A stretch of DNA of 64,000 nt. Source: CAWHHZ01 sp963829355 (GTDB taxonomy: Bacteria; Acidobacteriota; Thermoanaerobaculia; Gp7-AA8; JAHWKK01). How positions within the stretch are numbered: the stretch's first letter is position 1; every line of letters begins with the position of its first letter. Below are positions 34,756-46,395 of this stretch, piece by piece. Below the pieces are notes generated by a model. The model had not been told where the DNA came from. It saw only the letters and a program-made list of their open reading frames with translations, and ran no database searches. The position numbers were made by a program, and so were the translations under genes. The stretch covers positions 1 to 64,000 of the forward strand of contig CAWHHZ010000027.1 of assembly GCA_963829355.1 (NCBI GenBank), written 5' to 3'.

Positions 34756-37223
34756 AGAACATTGCGAAACCGACCGTCGAGCCGATCACGCCGCAGTCCG
34801 TGGCGGAGAGATTCGCACGCGTCATGATGTACTCGCTCGCCAAGGATGAATACACCGCGACGGACTACGATCTGTTCTATGGGCTGGCCCTCTCGGTCCG
34901 TGAGCGTCTCGTCGAGCAGTGGTTCGCGACGCAGAAGACCTACTACCGCGACGATGTGAAACGCGTCTACTACATGTCGCTCGAGTTCCTCACGGGACGG
35001 CTTCTCGTGTCGAACATTCAGAATCTGGGAGCGTGGGACGAGTTCACGAAAGGGCTCGAGCAGATCGGTCTCGATCTCGAGGAGCTTCAGTCGCAGGAGC
35101 CCGATCCCGCACTCGGAAATGGTGGTCTGGGCCGGCTCGCTGCATGTTTCCTCGAATCATCCGCGACGCTTCAGTTGCCCGTGTACGGCTACGGCATCCG
35201 CTACGAGTACGGCATCTTCCGGCAGCATCTGGTCGACGGGTTCCAGCAGGAGGCACCGGACAACTGGCTTCGACGGGGGAACCCGTGGGAGATTCCGCGT
35301 CACGATGCTGTCTTTCCGGTCCGCTTTTTCGGAAATGTCCGGTACACCTACGATGAGGACGGCCGAGAAAAGTTCCTGTGGGAGAACACCGACGACGTCT
35401 GGGCGATGGCATACGACATGCCGGTGGTCGGGTACCAGAGCGGGACGGTCAATTCGCTGCGCCTCTGGGCGGCAAAATCGTCGCGGGAGTTCGATCTCGC
35501 CAGCTTCAACTCCGGTGAATACGTCAGGGCGGTCGAGGAGAAGAACGAGAGCGAGAACATCTCGAAGGTCCTCTACCCGGTCGACGACCGCTACGTCGGG
35601 CGGGAGCTTCGTCTCAAGCAGCAGTATTTTTTCGTTTCTGCGACACTGCAGGACGTCGTCCGCCGCTTCGTGAAACGGCAGGGACGAGTGTGGGAGCAGC
35701 TCCCGGAAAAGGTGGCGATCCAGCTCAACGACACGCATCCCGCGATCGCGATCCCGGAGCTGATGCGGATTCTCATGGATGACTACGGGCTCGGCTGGGA
35801 TCGTGCCTGGGGAATCACCGAGAAGACGTTCGGCTACACCAACCACACCGTTCTTCCGGAGGCACTCGAGGTGTGGTCGACCGATCTGATGGGCCGGCTC
35901 CTGCCGCGACATCTCCAGATCATCGAAGAGATCGATCGCAGGATCCGGGCTCTGGCGCATCGGACGACGCCGGACGATCAGCGGCTCGCCGAACGGATTG
36001 CGATCGTGGACTACGGGCTGCGTCAGGTGAGGATGGCGAACCTCGCGATCACCGGTTCGCATTCGGTAAACGGAGTCGCCGAGCTTCATACGCAGATCCT
36101 GCGAGACTCGATCTTCCCGGAGTTCGACGCGCTCTACCCGGGGAAGTTCAACGCAAAGACCAACGGAATCACCCCTCGCAGATGGCTGCTGAAGGCGAAC
36201 CCGGAGCTCTCCGAGCTGATCTCGCAGGCAATCGGTGAGGGCTGGATCACCGATCTCGACAAGCTCCGTGAGATCGAGAATCTGAAGGATGACGGCGCGT
36301 TCCGTGACTCCTGGCGGGAGATCAAGAGGAAGAAAAAGGAGCAGTTGTCCGACTGGCTGAAGGCGCGGCACGACATCTCGTTCGATCCCTCTTCACTCCT
36401 CGACGTGCAGGTGAAACGGATTCACGAGTACAAGCGGCAGCTTCTGAACATCCTTCACGTGATCGATCTGTATCACCGGATCTGCAACGGCGAGGAGACG
36501 GGGCCTCCAAGGACTGTCCTGTTTGGCGGCAAGGCAGCACCGAGTTACGTGACGGCGAAGCTGATCATCAAACTCGCGAACGCCGTGGGATCGCTCATCG
36601 AGCGGGAGCCGCGATGCAGCGGACGACTGCAGGTCGTCTATGTGCCGGACTATCGAGTGACGGCAGCCGAGAGGATCTTTCCCGCGTGTGAGCTCTCCGA
36701 GCAGATCTCCGCAGCCGGAACGGAAGCGTCCGGTACGGGAAACATGAAGGCCGCACTCAATGGTGCTCTGACGATCGGAACCCTCGATGGGGCGAACGTC
36801 GAGATCATGGAGGAAGTCGGTCGCGAGAACATGTTCATCTTCGGGCTCACGAGGGAAGAGACGCGCGATCTGCGACTCTCCGGCTACGATCCCAAACTCT
36901 ACATCCAGAGGTCTCCTGCACTGAAGCGGGCGATCGATACACTCGAGAACATGGAGCTCGAACCTGCGAATCTCGGCCTGTTCCGACCGCTCGTCGACGG
37001 GCTGAGGGGGCACGACCGCTTCTTTGTCTGCGCAGATTTCGATGAGTATGTGGAGGCACAGAACGAAGCGGGCAGAACGTGGCAGGACCAGGAGGCGTGG
37101 ACCTCCCGCTCAATCCTGAACGCCGCGCGCATGGGCCGGTTCTCGAGCGACAGAACGATCTCGCAGTACGCACGCGAGATCTGGAACGTCGAGGCAGTTC
37201 CGATCAACGACAATGGCGACTGA
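34749..37223 (+). CDS. glgP: Glycogen/starch/alpha-glucan phosphorylase
   Basis: An 824-residue PLP enzyme (GT35) that releases glucose-1-phosphate from glycogen. The start is TTG at 34749 behind AAGGAGAG, overlapping the NUDIX stop. The longer frame from 34641 lies inside the NUDIX gene and is rejected. Conserved blocks are YYMSLEFLTGR, the ALGNGGLGRLAACFLES stretch, GYGIRYEYGIF, QLNDTHPAIAIPELMR, and the PLP-lysine region EASGTGNMKAALNGALTIGTLDGANVEI. The length is that of the classical family. It probably works with the overlapping NUDIX protein in storage-polysaccharide turnover. No glgBCX genes are in the window. Confidence 0.95.
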   Translation: MLKNIAKPTVEPITPQSVAERFARVMMYSLAKDEYTATDYDLFYGLALSVRERLVEQWFATQKTYYRDDVKRVYYMSLEFLTGRLLVSNIQNLGAWDEFTKGLEQIGLDLEELQSQEPDPALGNGGLGRLAACFLESSATLQLPVYGYGIRYEYGIFRQHLVDGFQQEAPDNWLRRGNPWEIPRHDAVFPVRFFGNVRYTYDEDGREKFLWENTDDVWAMAYDMPVVGYQSGTVNSLRLWAAKSSREFDLASFNSGEYVRAVEEKNESENISKVLYPVDDRYVGRELRLKQQYFFVSATLQDVVRRFVKRQGRVWEQLPEKVAIQLNDTHPAIAIPELMRILMDDYGLGWDRAWGITEKTFGYTNHTVLPEALEVWSTDLMGRLLPRHLQIIEEIDRRIRALAHRTTPDDQRLAERIAIVDYGLRQVRMANLAITGSHSVNGVAELHTQILRDSIFPEFDALYPGKFNAKTNGITPRRWLLKANPELSELISQAIGEGWITDLDKLREIENLKDDGAFRDSWREIKRKKKEQLSDWLKARHDISFDPSSLLDVQVKRIHEYKRQLLNILHVIDLYHRICNGEETGPPRTVLFGGKAAPSYVTAKLIIKLANAVGSLIEREPRCSGRLQVVYVPDYRVTAAERIFPACELSEQISAAGTEASGTGNMKAALNGALTIGTLDGANVEIMEEVGRENMFIFGLTREETRDLRLSGYDPKLYIQRSPALKRAIDTLENMELEPANLGLFRPLVDGLRGHDRFFVCADFDEYVEAQNEAGRTWQDQEAWTSRSILNAARMGRFSSDRTISQYAREIWNVEAVPINDNGD

Positions 37224-37227
37224 GCCG

Positions 37228-37515
37228 TCCTCGAGGTTCAAGGGTTCAGAAGTTCAGGAGTTCAGACGTTCAGGGCTAGGTTCAGAGTTCAGAGGTTCAG
37301 GAGTTCAGAAGTTCAGAAGTTCAGAGTTCGGAGGTTCAGGGGTGAGGTCATCGGTCGTGGGTGCAGATCGGTCACGTTTCTGTCATTCCGAACGAGCGAA
37401 GCGAGGAGGAATCTCATCTGAAAGTCATGGAAGACAGGCTCGAGAGAATCGACCTCAGCTCCTGAACCTCCGAACCCGATCCCTCGAGCTCTGAACTTCT
37501 GAACCCCTGAACCCT
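37228..37515. repeat. Inverted octamer island (GTTCAGRA) around a family C half unit
   Basis: Bases 37228-37343 carry about 13 copies of GTTCAGAA/GTTCAGGA. A family C fragment (CTGTCATTCCGAACGAGCG, GAGGAATCTC) sits at 37380-37415. Then 37455-37515 carries the complementary unit (TTCTGAAC, CCCTGAAC). The arrangement matches the nested inverted islands elsewhere in the window. Confidence 0.85.
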
Positions 37516-37517
37516 CA

Positions 37518-37835
37518 TCACGCAGCTTGCGCTGCGCTCTTCCCCACGAGGACCAGCAGGACGATCGGGATCGCGGCGAACAGCCCGATGGCAATAGGGA
37601 CGAGGGCCGCAAGCATCACCGGCAGGATGACCACAAGGGCGATCGGGATCACGACGAAGAGCGCCAGTGGCACCACGACCAGCAGTCCGATCCACTTGAC
37701 GAAGTCGAATACCATCGCTACCGGGAAGAAGATCAGCTTCACCAGTGCAACGACCACCACTCCCGCCACCGCGACCAGACCGATGAGCGCGCCGCCAATG
37801 ACCAGAACGGCGAGTGTTGCCATCACCTCGAACAT
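37518..37835 (-). CDS. Small hydrophobic membrane protein
   Basis: A 105-residue protein starting at ATG 37835 behind GGAGGG. Nearly the whole length is made of Val, Leu, Ala and Ile, giving three or four membrane helices with almost no polar residues except around FDFVKW. The C-terminus ends GKSAAQAA. I do not recognise a family. Frame extension to 37928 runs into the octamer repeat and is rejected. It could be a membrane stress or bilayer-associated protein; no function is assigned. Confidence 0.6.
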   Translation of the reverse strand: MFEVMATLAVLVIGGALIGLVAVAGVVVVALVKLIFFPVAMVFDFVKWIGLLVVVPLALFVVIPIALVVILPVMLAALVPIAIGLFAAIPIVLLVLVGKSAAQAA

Positions 37836-37877
37836 TCGACCCTCCTGCAGTCTGATACGGATTCGCGAGGGGAGAGT

Positions 37878-38215
37878 TTTGGGTCGTTGAGTCGTTGGGT
37901 CATTGAGTCGTTGGGTCGTTGTGGTCATGGAGTCGTTGAGTCGTTGGTCATTGAGGCGTGGGCTGTGGGGAGCAGGCCATTCCCATCAGAGCCCACTCAC
38001 GCCCAGGGCTGCGCGAGGGAATCTGACTTTCACCGTTTCAAGATCTTCAACGACTTCAGAATCAACGACCAACTCCAACGCCGGACCGACCTCACGAACC
38101 CACCGAGCCAACGCCTCACCGCTCACCGACTCAACGCCTCACCGACTCAACGCCTCACCGACTCAACGACTCAATGACTCAACGACTCAATGACTCACCG
38201 ACTCAACGACCCTGC
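37878..38215. repeat. Inverted octamer island (GAGTCGTT / AACGACTC), second copy
   Basis: From 37878 to ~37960 the unit GAGTCGTT is repeated about nine times. From ~38040 to 38215 the complement CAACGACT/CACCGACT is repeated more than 15 times. This is the same octamer pair as at 10321-10672, in a different gene context. The 422-base gap between genes is otherwise empty. Confidence 0.85.
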
Positions 38216-38257
38216 TATCCTTCCCTCAACATCGACAACGCAGGGGACGGAACACGG

Positions 38258-39436
38258 ATGGATGAGATGACCCATGGCCACAAACCGGTCTGGCAACAGC
38301 AGCCGGTCACCACGATCTTCTTTCTCGTCATCGCGGCCATCATCGGATGGGCTGCCGTTCAGATTCTGCTCCCCTTCCTGACGCCGATCCTGCTCGCCGC
38401 GATCATCGTGGTCTTTACCTGGCCCGTCTACCGGAGAATTCGCGAGAAGCTCAAGGGACGCCGGAATCTGTCCGCTACTCTCATGCTCCTCATCGTCACG
38501 GTGACACTGATTCTGCCGGCGTCTCTCCTGATCCTTCTGCTGATTCAGCAGGCGAGCGCTCTCTTTCTGGCGATTCAGAACACCGACTACAGCGACATTC
38601 TCCAGTCTCTAAGGCTTCAGGATCGAATTGCCTATATCGACCGCATCGCCCCATGGGTCGATGTGGAAGCGATCGAGCCGGGCAAGCTGATCGTGGGGAC
38701 CGTCGAGCAGATTCCGCGATGGGTCGCCACTTACGGTGGGTCACTGCTCGCAAGTCTGACGAGCATCGCGATCGGGTTCATCTTCATGCTGCTGGCTGCG
38801 TTCTTCTTCTACGTGTCCGGGGAGAAGATCATTGAGGAGATGAAGATCATCAGCCCGCTGCCGGATGAGTACGAGCGCGAGATCATCGAGCGGTTCAAGG
38901 GTGTGATCGATGCGACGTTCCGCGGTCAGATTCTCACTGCCATCGCACAGGGAGTCGTGACGGCCGTCGGTCTCGCGATCGCAGGCATTCCGGCCGCGGC
39001 GTTCTGGGGAGCGGTGGCCGCCATCTTCGCGCTGATCCCGATGGTGGGCGCGGCAGCCGTGTGGGTGCCGGCGGCGATCTATCTGTTCGCTCGTTCGGCG
39101 ATGCAGGAGACGGCGATGTGGCCTGCGATTTTCCTCGTGATCTGGGGCGCCGCCGTCGTGTCGCTGGTCGACAATCTGATCCGGCCGTGGGCGATGCGAC
39201 GTGGAACGGATATGTCGGCGATCATGCTGTTCTTCTCGATCATCGGCGGGATCCGGGCCTTCGGCATCATCGGCCTGATCCTGGGTCCGCTCGTCTTCGC
39301 TCTCTTCGCGACGATGATCCCGATGTACAAGTACTTCTTCACACCCGCGCTGGTCGACGCCACCGGCAATCTGGTCGTAACCGCTGATACCGCAATCCCG
39401 GCCGAGGAACCGGAGGAAGACCCCGAGTCGGCGTAG
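38258..39436 (+). CDS. AI-2E family transporter (PerM/YhhQ-like, UPF0118)
   Basis: A 392-residue integral membrane protein. The start is ATG 38258; an in-frame ATG at 38267 is also possible. Eight membrane helices are predicted, with the characteristic opening AAIIGWAAVQILLPFLTPILLAAIIVVFTWPVY. The GEKIIEEMKIISPLP region and the later GIPAAAFWGAVAAIFALIPMVG and LILGPLVFALFATMI blocks are typical of the family. The C-terminus is acidic. Members export or import autoinducer-2 or act as Na+/H+ antiporters, so substrate prediction is weak. The gene is isolated, flanked by a repeat island and a hairpin. Confidence 0.9.
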   Translation: MDEMTHGHKPVWQQQPVTTIFFLVIAAIIGWAAVQILLPFLTPILLAAIIVVFTWPVYRRIREKLKGRRNLSATLMLLIVTVTLILPASLLILLLIQQASALFLAIQNTDYSDILQSLRLQDRIAYIDRIAPWVDVEAIEPGKLIVGTVEQIPRWVATYGGSLLASLTSIAIGFIFMLLAAFFFYVSGEKIIEEMKIISPLPDEYEREIIERFKGVIDATFRGQILTAIAQGVVTAVGLAIAGIPAAAFWGAVAAIFALIPMVGAAAVWVPAAIYLFARSAMQETAMWPAIFLVIWGAAVVSLVDNLIRPWAMRRGTDMSAIMLFFSIIGGIRAFGIIGLILGPLVFALFATMIPMYKYFFTPALVDATGNLVVTADTAIPAEEPEEDPESA

Positions 39437-39480
39437 TCTCCGGGGTGTGAAAAGGGGGGTCGGGCGTCCCCGCCCGATGT

Positions 39481-39504
39481 CGCGGAGCCGTCCTCGGCTC
39501 CGCG
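39481..39504. terminator. Perfect hairpin between convergent genes
   Basis: CGCGGAGCCG pairs perfectly with CGGCTCCGCG around a TCCT loop. There is no T-run. It lies between the stops of the AI-2E gene and the convergent acetyltransferase, a position that fits a bidirectional terminator. The DNA up to 39612 is GC-rich with further short palindromes. Confidence 0.4.
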
Positions 39505-39613
39505 TAGTGCGCTCGTGGCTGAGTGGGTGGTGATCGTGCTCCCGGCGGGGACGCCGGGACACATCGCGCGGGGACGCGCGACCCCCACGGGACGCGCGAC
39601 CCACACGACGCTG

Positions 39614-40066
39614 CTAGAAGTGTTTCATCCACTCGAAGACGAGGTAGTGCTCGCCGTTCATGCCGAGGGTCTCGTAGACCTGCTGGGCTCGCGTGTTGCG
39701 GCGGTCGACGTAGAGCCGGATGCCGCTGACGCTCTCGTCATCCTGCACGATTTTCTGCACATGTTCGTACAGACCGCGATAGACGCCCTGCCTTCGCAGC
39801 TCGGGGACCACGTACACGCTCTGGATCCACCACACCATCCCCGCCCGCCAGTCGCTCCACTCGTAGGTGATCAGCAGTGATCCCACCACTTCACCATTCT
39901 CCTCGGCTACGAAGTACCGGCCGAGCGACTGATCGTCGAACACGGCCGCGACTCCTTTGCCGCACGTCTCCCGGTCGAGCTCGAGCTCTTCGGTCTCCCT
40001 CGCCATCGCGACCTGGAAGGAAACGATCGAATCTGCATCATCCACGACACCTTGTCTGTAGTTCAT
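39614..40066 (-). CDS. GNAT family N-acetyltransferase
   Basis: A 150-residue GCN5-related acetyltransferase. The acetyl-CoA binding signature is VYVVPELRRQGVYRGLYEHV, that is, (R/Q)xxGxx(G/A) in slightly changed form. It is preceded by a beta strand (MVWWIQS) and followed by IRLYVDRRNTRAQQVYETLGM, the usual second half. N-terminal strand GVVDDADSIVSFQVAMARETEELELD fits the substrate-binding side. The substrate is unknown. The start is ATG 40066 with no neighbouring operon gene. Confidence 0.88.
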   Translation of the reverse strand: MNYRQGVVDDADSIVSFQVAMARETEELELDRETCGKGVAAVFDDQSLGRYFVAEENGEVVGSLLITYEWSDWRAGMVWWIQSVYVVPELRRQGVYRGLYEHVQKIVQDDESVSGIRLYVDRRNTRAQQVYETLGMNGEHYLVFEWMKHF

Positions 40067-40260
40067 GCGGCAGATTCTAGCGCGTCTGCCCTTGACCGTG
40101 GTTCGGCCCCTGCATACACTCCAGAGCGGTCCCTGCGGCCGGGTGGAGCAACAGCGCTACCGTTGTCCAGCCTTCGCTGTTCCCCGCTCCCGTACAAACG
40201 AAACCGTGCTCGTTGCCCCATCATCCGGTGGCGGGCCGAGTCACCAGTGAAAGAGGTTCC

Positions 40261-43131
<2,871 letters not shown>

Positions 43132-43227
43132 GTGAAGTCATTGGGGGTCGCGCGTCCCGAGTGGGTCGCGCGTCCCGCGCGATCCCTTCCGGCGTCCCGC
43201 CGGAAGGGGAGTCACAGGCCAGAGCCG

Positions 43228-43411
43228 TAGCCACCCTGTCATCCCGACCGGAGCGATCCCGCGAAGCGGGAGAGCGGAGCGGAGGGATCTCCGTCCCTGT
43301 CATTCCGAAGGAGCGGCCTCATCGCGACTGAGGAATCTGGGCGTGGGAAGCACCACCACTCGATCCCACACACAGATTCCTCGCTTCGCTTCGGAATGAC
43401 AGGCCCTGTGT
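43228..43411. repeat. Two family C palindromic units in tandem
   Basis: The first unit begins TGTCATCCCGACCGGAGCG at about 43228. The second (43297-43411) is a full palindrome, TGTCATTCCGAAGGAGCGG to CTTCGGAATGACAGG, with inner GAGGAATCTGGG and AGATTCCTCG arms. The region 43132-43426 holds no gene; its first part is GC-rich with short palindromes (GCGCGTCCC repeats). Confidence 0.75.
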
Positions 43412-43426
43412 TTTGACAAATGCGGG

Positions 43427-44737
43427 TCAGGATGACCTCAGGATTCGCTTTCTAATCTCGTGAATCTCGCGAGCAAGCGCGTAACGCTCGTCGAGCAATT
43501 GGCGATGAAAGCTCCGGTTCGACCGCAACAGCAGAAACCGGCGAACCTCGCGGCTGGCCCGCGCAATCCTTCCCCCGAGCCACAGCGTGAGCAGCGCGAG
43601 CAGCACGTACGCGATCGCGGACATCACGCCAGCGGTGGCCCCGGCCATCATCCCTGTCGCGACGCCGATCGCCACGCCCCACAAGGAGTAGAGAGCCACT
43701 CCAACCAGAATCTTTGCCGTGGCTTTCGTCACCTCGGAGGCCTTACGCGTGAGAACGTGCGTCAGAAGGTACGGCGGAAGAACTGCCACGAATCCGATCA
43801 CGAAGAGCGGAACCATGAACGCCAGAGGGATCACGCTGCGCGCGAGCCAGCTTCCCACGACCGATGAGCGGGTCTGGAGATCGAGTGACTTCGGGGAGAG
43901 GTGGAGTCGCTCGAGGAGCTTTCCAAACGACTCCACCCGATCGTAGAGCTCGTCGATCTGATCATCTGGCGACTCCCGTGACCGGTGCAGGGCCGCGGCA
44001 ACCATCGTTGCCCGGATGATCTTTTCCTCTGGCGCACGCTGCGGATCGAGCTCGGCTGCATGGACTCGTTCCGCCGTCTCGACGACGAACCGGTCACGCT
44101 CCCGCTCCACATTCACAGTCACGCGGCGGAGTGCCTCGTCGATGCGAGTGGTGAGCTCCTGAACCGCATCGCGATCCGACGGATCGGCGTGCTGGAGATC
44201 CGCCCACTCGACCGCCGGGCCGATCAGAGCGGTGGCGCGCGACCGGAACGCGCTCTTCGATCCGTACGTGAATCCCATCGGAATGATGGACGGAATGACG
44301 CCACGCTCCGCCGCCATCAGACAGATCCGCGCCGTCCCGGTTCTCAAAGGTGCCAGCGACGGAGCATCATGACTGATGCCCTCGGGGAAGACTCCGATCG
44401 AGTCGCCGCCCTGAAGCGCTTCGACCACTGCAGTGAAGGAGTCCTCGTTTTTAGCCACAAGTTCTGGTGCATCCTGCCGGCGATACACGGGAACTGTTCC
44501 GATCGCATTCAGAAACGATCCAACCAGCGGGATGCCGAAGAGCGGCGACTTCGCGAGAAACCGAACGGGGCGTCCGGCCGCCGTGATCAGAAGTGCCGCG
44601 TCCGCCGCCATGTTCGGATGATTCGCGACGACGACGAGCGGTCCGTCAGGGAGCGGTTCACCGCTGACGTGCAGATTGAAGAACGTACGGGCCGCAGCGC
44701 GGGCAATCGGCAGGGCGAGAAACTGCAGCGGCGGCAT
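43427..44737 (-). CDS. 1-acyl-glycerol-3-phosphate acyltransferase-like (PlsC/LPLAT)
   Basis: A 436-residue membrane acyltransferase. The acyltransferase domain holds the NHPNMAAD motif near residue 39 (H-x5-D type, as in the NHPNSLLD subgroup) and GVFPEGISHDAPSLAPLRTGTARI, the FPEG motif, near residue 116. A helical, charged middle part (residues ~190-290) leads to two long membrane segments (VIPLAFMVPLFVIGFVAVLPPYLL and LYSLWGVAIGVATGMMAGATAGVMSAIAYVLLALLTLWLGG). Enzymes of this group esterify lysophospholipid or glycerol-3-phosphate. The tail after the membrane part is basic. The family call is firm; the exact acceptor is unknown. Confidence 0.85.
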   Translation of the reverse strand: MPPLQFLALPIARAAARTFFNLHVSGEPLPDGPLVVVANHPNMAADAALLITAAGRPVRFLAKSPLFGIPLVGSFLNAIGTVPVYRRQDAPELVAKNEDSFTAVVEALQGGDSIGVFPEGISHDAPSLAPLRTGTARICLMAAERGVIPSIIPMGFTYGSKSAFRSRATALIGPAVEWADLQHADPSDRDAVQELTTRIDEALRRVTVNVERERDRFVVETAERVHAAELDPQRAPEEKIIRATMVAAALHRSRESPDDQIDELYDRVESFGKLLERLHLSPKSLDLQTRSSVVGSWLARSVIPLAFMVPLFVIGFVAVLPPYLLTHVLTRKASEVTKATAKILVGVALYSLWGVAIGVATGMMAGATAGVMSAIAYVLLALLTLWLGGRIARASREVRRFLLLRSNRSFHRQLLDERYALAREIHEIRKRILRSS

Positions 44738-44855
44738 GATGCAAGTATAGGGTCAGCAGGGCGTCGAGTCGGCGGACGAACTGCATGGAATTACCTCTTT
44801 CGGCAGATGGCGCGGGGAGGGTCATTCCCTGTATCTTCATTTCATGCAGAAATGG

Positions 44856-44886
44856 AACGGCTGACCCTTTGGTGGGCCGTTTTTTT
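44856..44886 (+). terminator. Hairpin with T-run upstream of an HTH gene
   Basis: AACGGC (44856-44861) pairs with GCCGTT (44876-44881), followed by seven T residues. There is also an eight-base inverted pair GGGTCAGC (44750-44757) and GCTGACCC (44860-44867), which could form an alternative structure. No plus-strand gene lies just upstream, so this may be a leader attenuator for the gene at 44949 or the edge of a small mobile element. Confidence 0.4.
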
Positions 44887-44948
44887 GGGGTGGCGATGAT
44901 AAGGAAATCGCTCGTGGTGTCACCCTTTAGATGAGGGGGATCGTTTTC

Positions 44949-45453
44949 ATGACCGAGACAGTGATCATCATCGGGGCCGATGCGGGGAATCTCGTGCGGC
45001 AGGTCGAGCACAGGGAGCGGCTGACGTTCGACTCGTTGCGCGAGTTCGATCTGTGGCGGCATGGGCAGTCTGACCGAACGACCGGATCGACGATCGAGGT
45101 CGATGTGATGGCCGCGCTCCGCGAGCTGCAACGCCCGCGAGCCGATCTCAGCGCCGAGGTGAAAATCTTCATTGATGAGCTCTGTCTGCGTGCGGAGCCA
45201 CCGAAGACGGTCGAGGGAGAGCATTCCGGCCGGTGCGTCATACCGGACCCTTCTGCGGCGCTGGAACGAGACTCTGCCTGAGCGGCTGAAGGAGTTCCTC
45301 GAGCGGGTGCGGATTCTCCATGCGCGGCGTCTGATCGAGCAGCAGGGTCTGACGCAGAAGGAAGCGTCTTACCGCGCCGGCTACCCGTCGTCGTGGCACA
45401 TGGGCCAGGCTCTGATCCGCCGTGCCGAACGAAACGCGGGAGTCGCGACGTAG
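44949..45453 (+). pseudogene. Putative HTH (AraC-like) DNA-binding regulator, frameshifted
   Basis: The start is ATG 44949 with GGGGGAT upstream. The first frame encodes an N-terminal domain (VIIIGADAGNLVRQVEHRERLTF, FDLWRHGQSDRTTGSTIEVDVMAALRELQ) and ends at about 45281 in nonsense sequence. A second frame from about 45220 (ESIPAGASYRTLLRRWNETLPERLKEFL) continues with VRILHARRLIEQQGLTQKEASYRAGYPSSWHMGQAL, an AraC-like helix-turn-helix. The break lies between 45215 and 45240, near EPPKTVEG in the first frame. Joined, it is a ~165-residue DNA-binding protein. No target is evident. A single-base sequencing error and a real mutation are both possible. Confidence 0.6.
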
Positions 45454-45795
45454 CTGTGGGGGTCGGGGCTCCAGCCCCGACTCGCGAAGGTCTCCAGCCC
45501 TTCGCAAGTCACAGTCGATTTCAGCGGAGAGAATGGTGACGTGCGCGGTGTGACGAAATCCGGCCAAGAGCTTCAAAGTCGCGATTTCGGTGAAAGACGG
45601 TGAGCTCGTGCCCAGATTAGCGAAGAACATTTCACCTCAAAGCACAAAAGGTAATGTTTTTTCGACTTCATTCAACCAGCTCTAGAAAGGCTCCTGGTCC
45701 GTTCGCGGCAAAGCTGATCGTCCGTACGGTTGAGTCACCTGCTGACAGGGCTGACCTATAGAAGCCTGCCTCTGGAGCCGAGGTACAATAACCGT
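45454..45795. other. Gene-free stretch with one perfect hairpin
   Basis: GTCGGGGCT and AGCCCCGAC at about 45461-45481 form a perfect hairpin with a two-base loop, similar to sequence near 2440. It has no T-run. The rest, to 45795, holds no supportable gene or repeat that I could see. Confidence 0.5.
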
Positions 45796-46110
45796 ATGAC
45801 TGACGCAGAAAATGATCTGCTGGCGCGGATTCTGGACGAAGTGGTCAACGGCCGGAGGGCCGTCGAAGATCGAATCGACGGCGTAGCCAGTGACGTGGCA
45901 GGCCATCGGCGGGACATGATCTCGCACTTCGATGCAGTCTATGCGCGTTTTGATCGTCTCGAAACGGAGTACCACGCCCTCGCGAATGCTGTCGAGCGAC
46001 TCGAGAAGCGCTCAATGAGCAGAGAGGAGTTCGAGCAGAAGATTGCGGAGCTCAAGACTCGTGTCCATCAGCTCGAGGCAAAAATCGTGGAGCTCGAAAA
46101 GACCTCCTGA
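45796..46110 (+). CDS. Small coiled-coil protein
   Basis: A 104-residue protein starting at ATG 45796. It is almost wholly alpha-helical with heptad spacing: residues 8-70 (LARILDEVVNGRRAVEDRIDGVASDV and so on) and 72-102 (EEFEQKIAELKTRVHQLEAKIVELEK). It has no signal peptide. I do not recognise a family; short coiled-coil proteins of this kind often accompany toxin-antitoxin or phage genes, but nothing here proves that. It lies upstream of the large ELW-repeat gene. Confidence 0.6.
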   Translation: MTDAENDLLARILDEVVNGRRAVEDRIDGVASDVAGHRRDMISHFDAVYARFDRLETEYHALANAVERLEKRSMSREEFEQKIAELKTRVHQLEAKIVELEKTS

Positions 46111-46395
46111 ATGGAGCCGGAGAATACCTGCCGTCCGCGCACCCGTACGCGCCGAATCAGCTCGATGCCAGTTCACTACTGACCTTCATTCAGCAGATCC
46201 TCGTCAGCCATGAGAGTCATGCGTTTCAATCGTCGTTAGGTCTGATCAGTTCTCGAGTCCTGTGACCAATCGCCGCTTTGCGGAGCGAGAGCGGCGTGTT
46301 TCCACACCCAATCCCTCACGATTGTCAGAAATCGTGGCTTTTTGTCAGAAATCAGAGTCGCCATTCCTGTAGGCAGGCTCTATCTTCAAAATGTC
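46111..46395. other. Gene-free stretch with a possible decayed coding fragment
   Basis: From about 46124 to 46265 one frame is open for ~47 codons (GEYLPSAHPYAPNQ, LLTFIQQILVSHES) with no start codon or ribosome site. This may be a remnant of an older gene, but I cannot name it. No repeat or RNA structure stands out. Confidence 0.3.
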
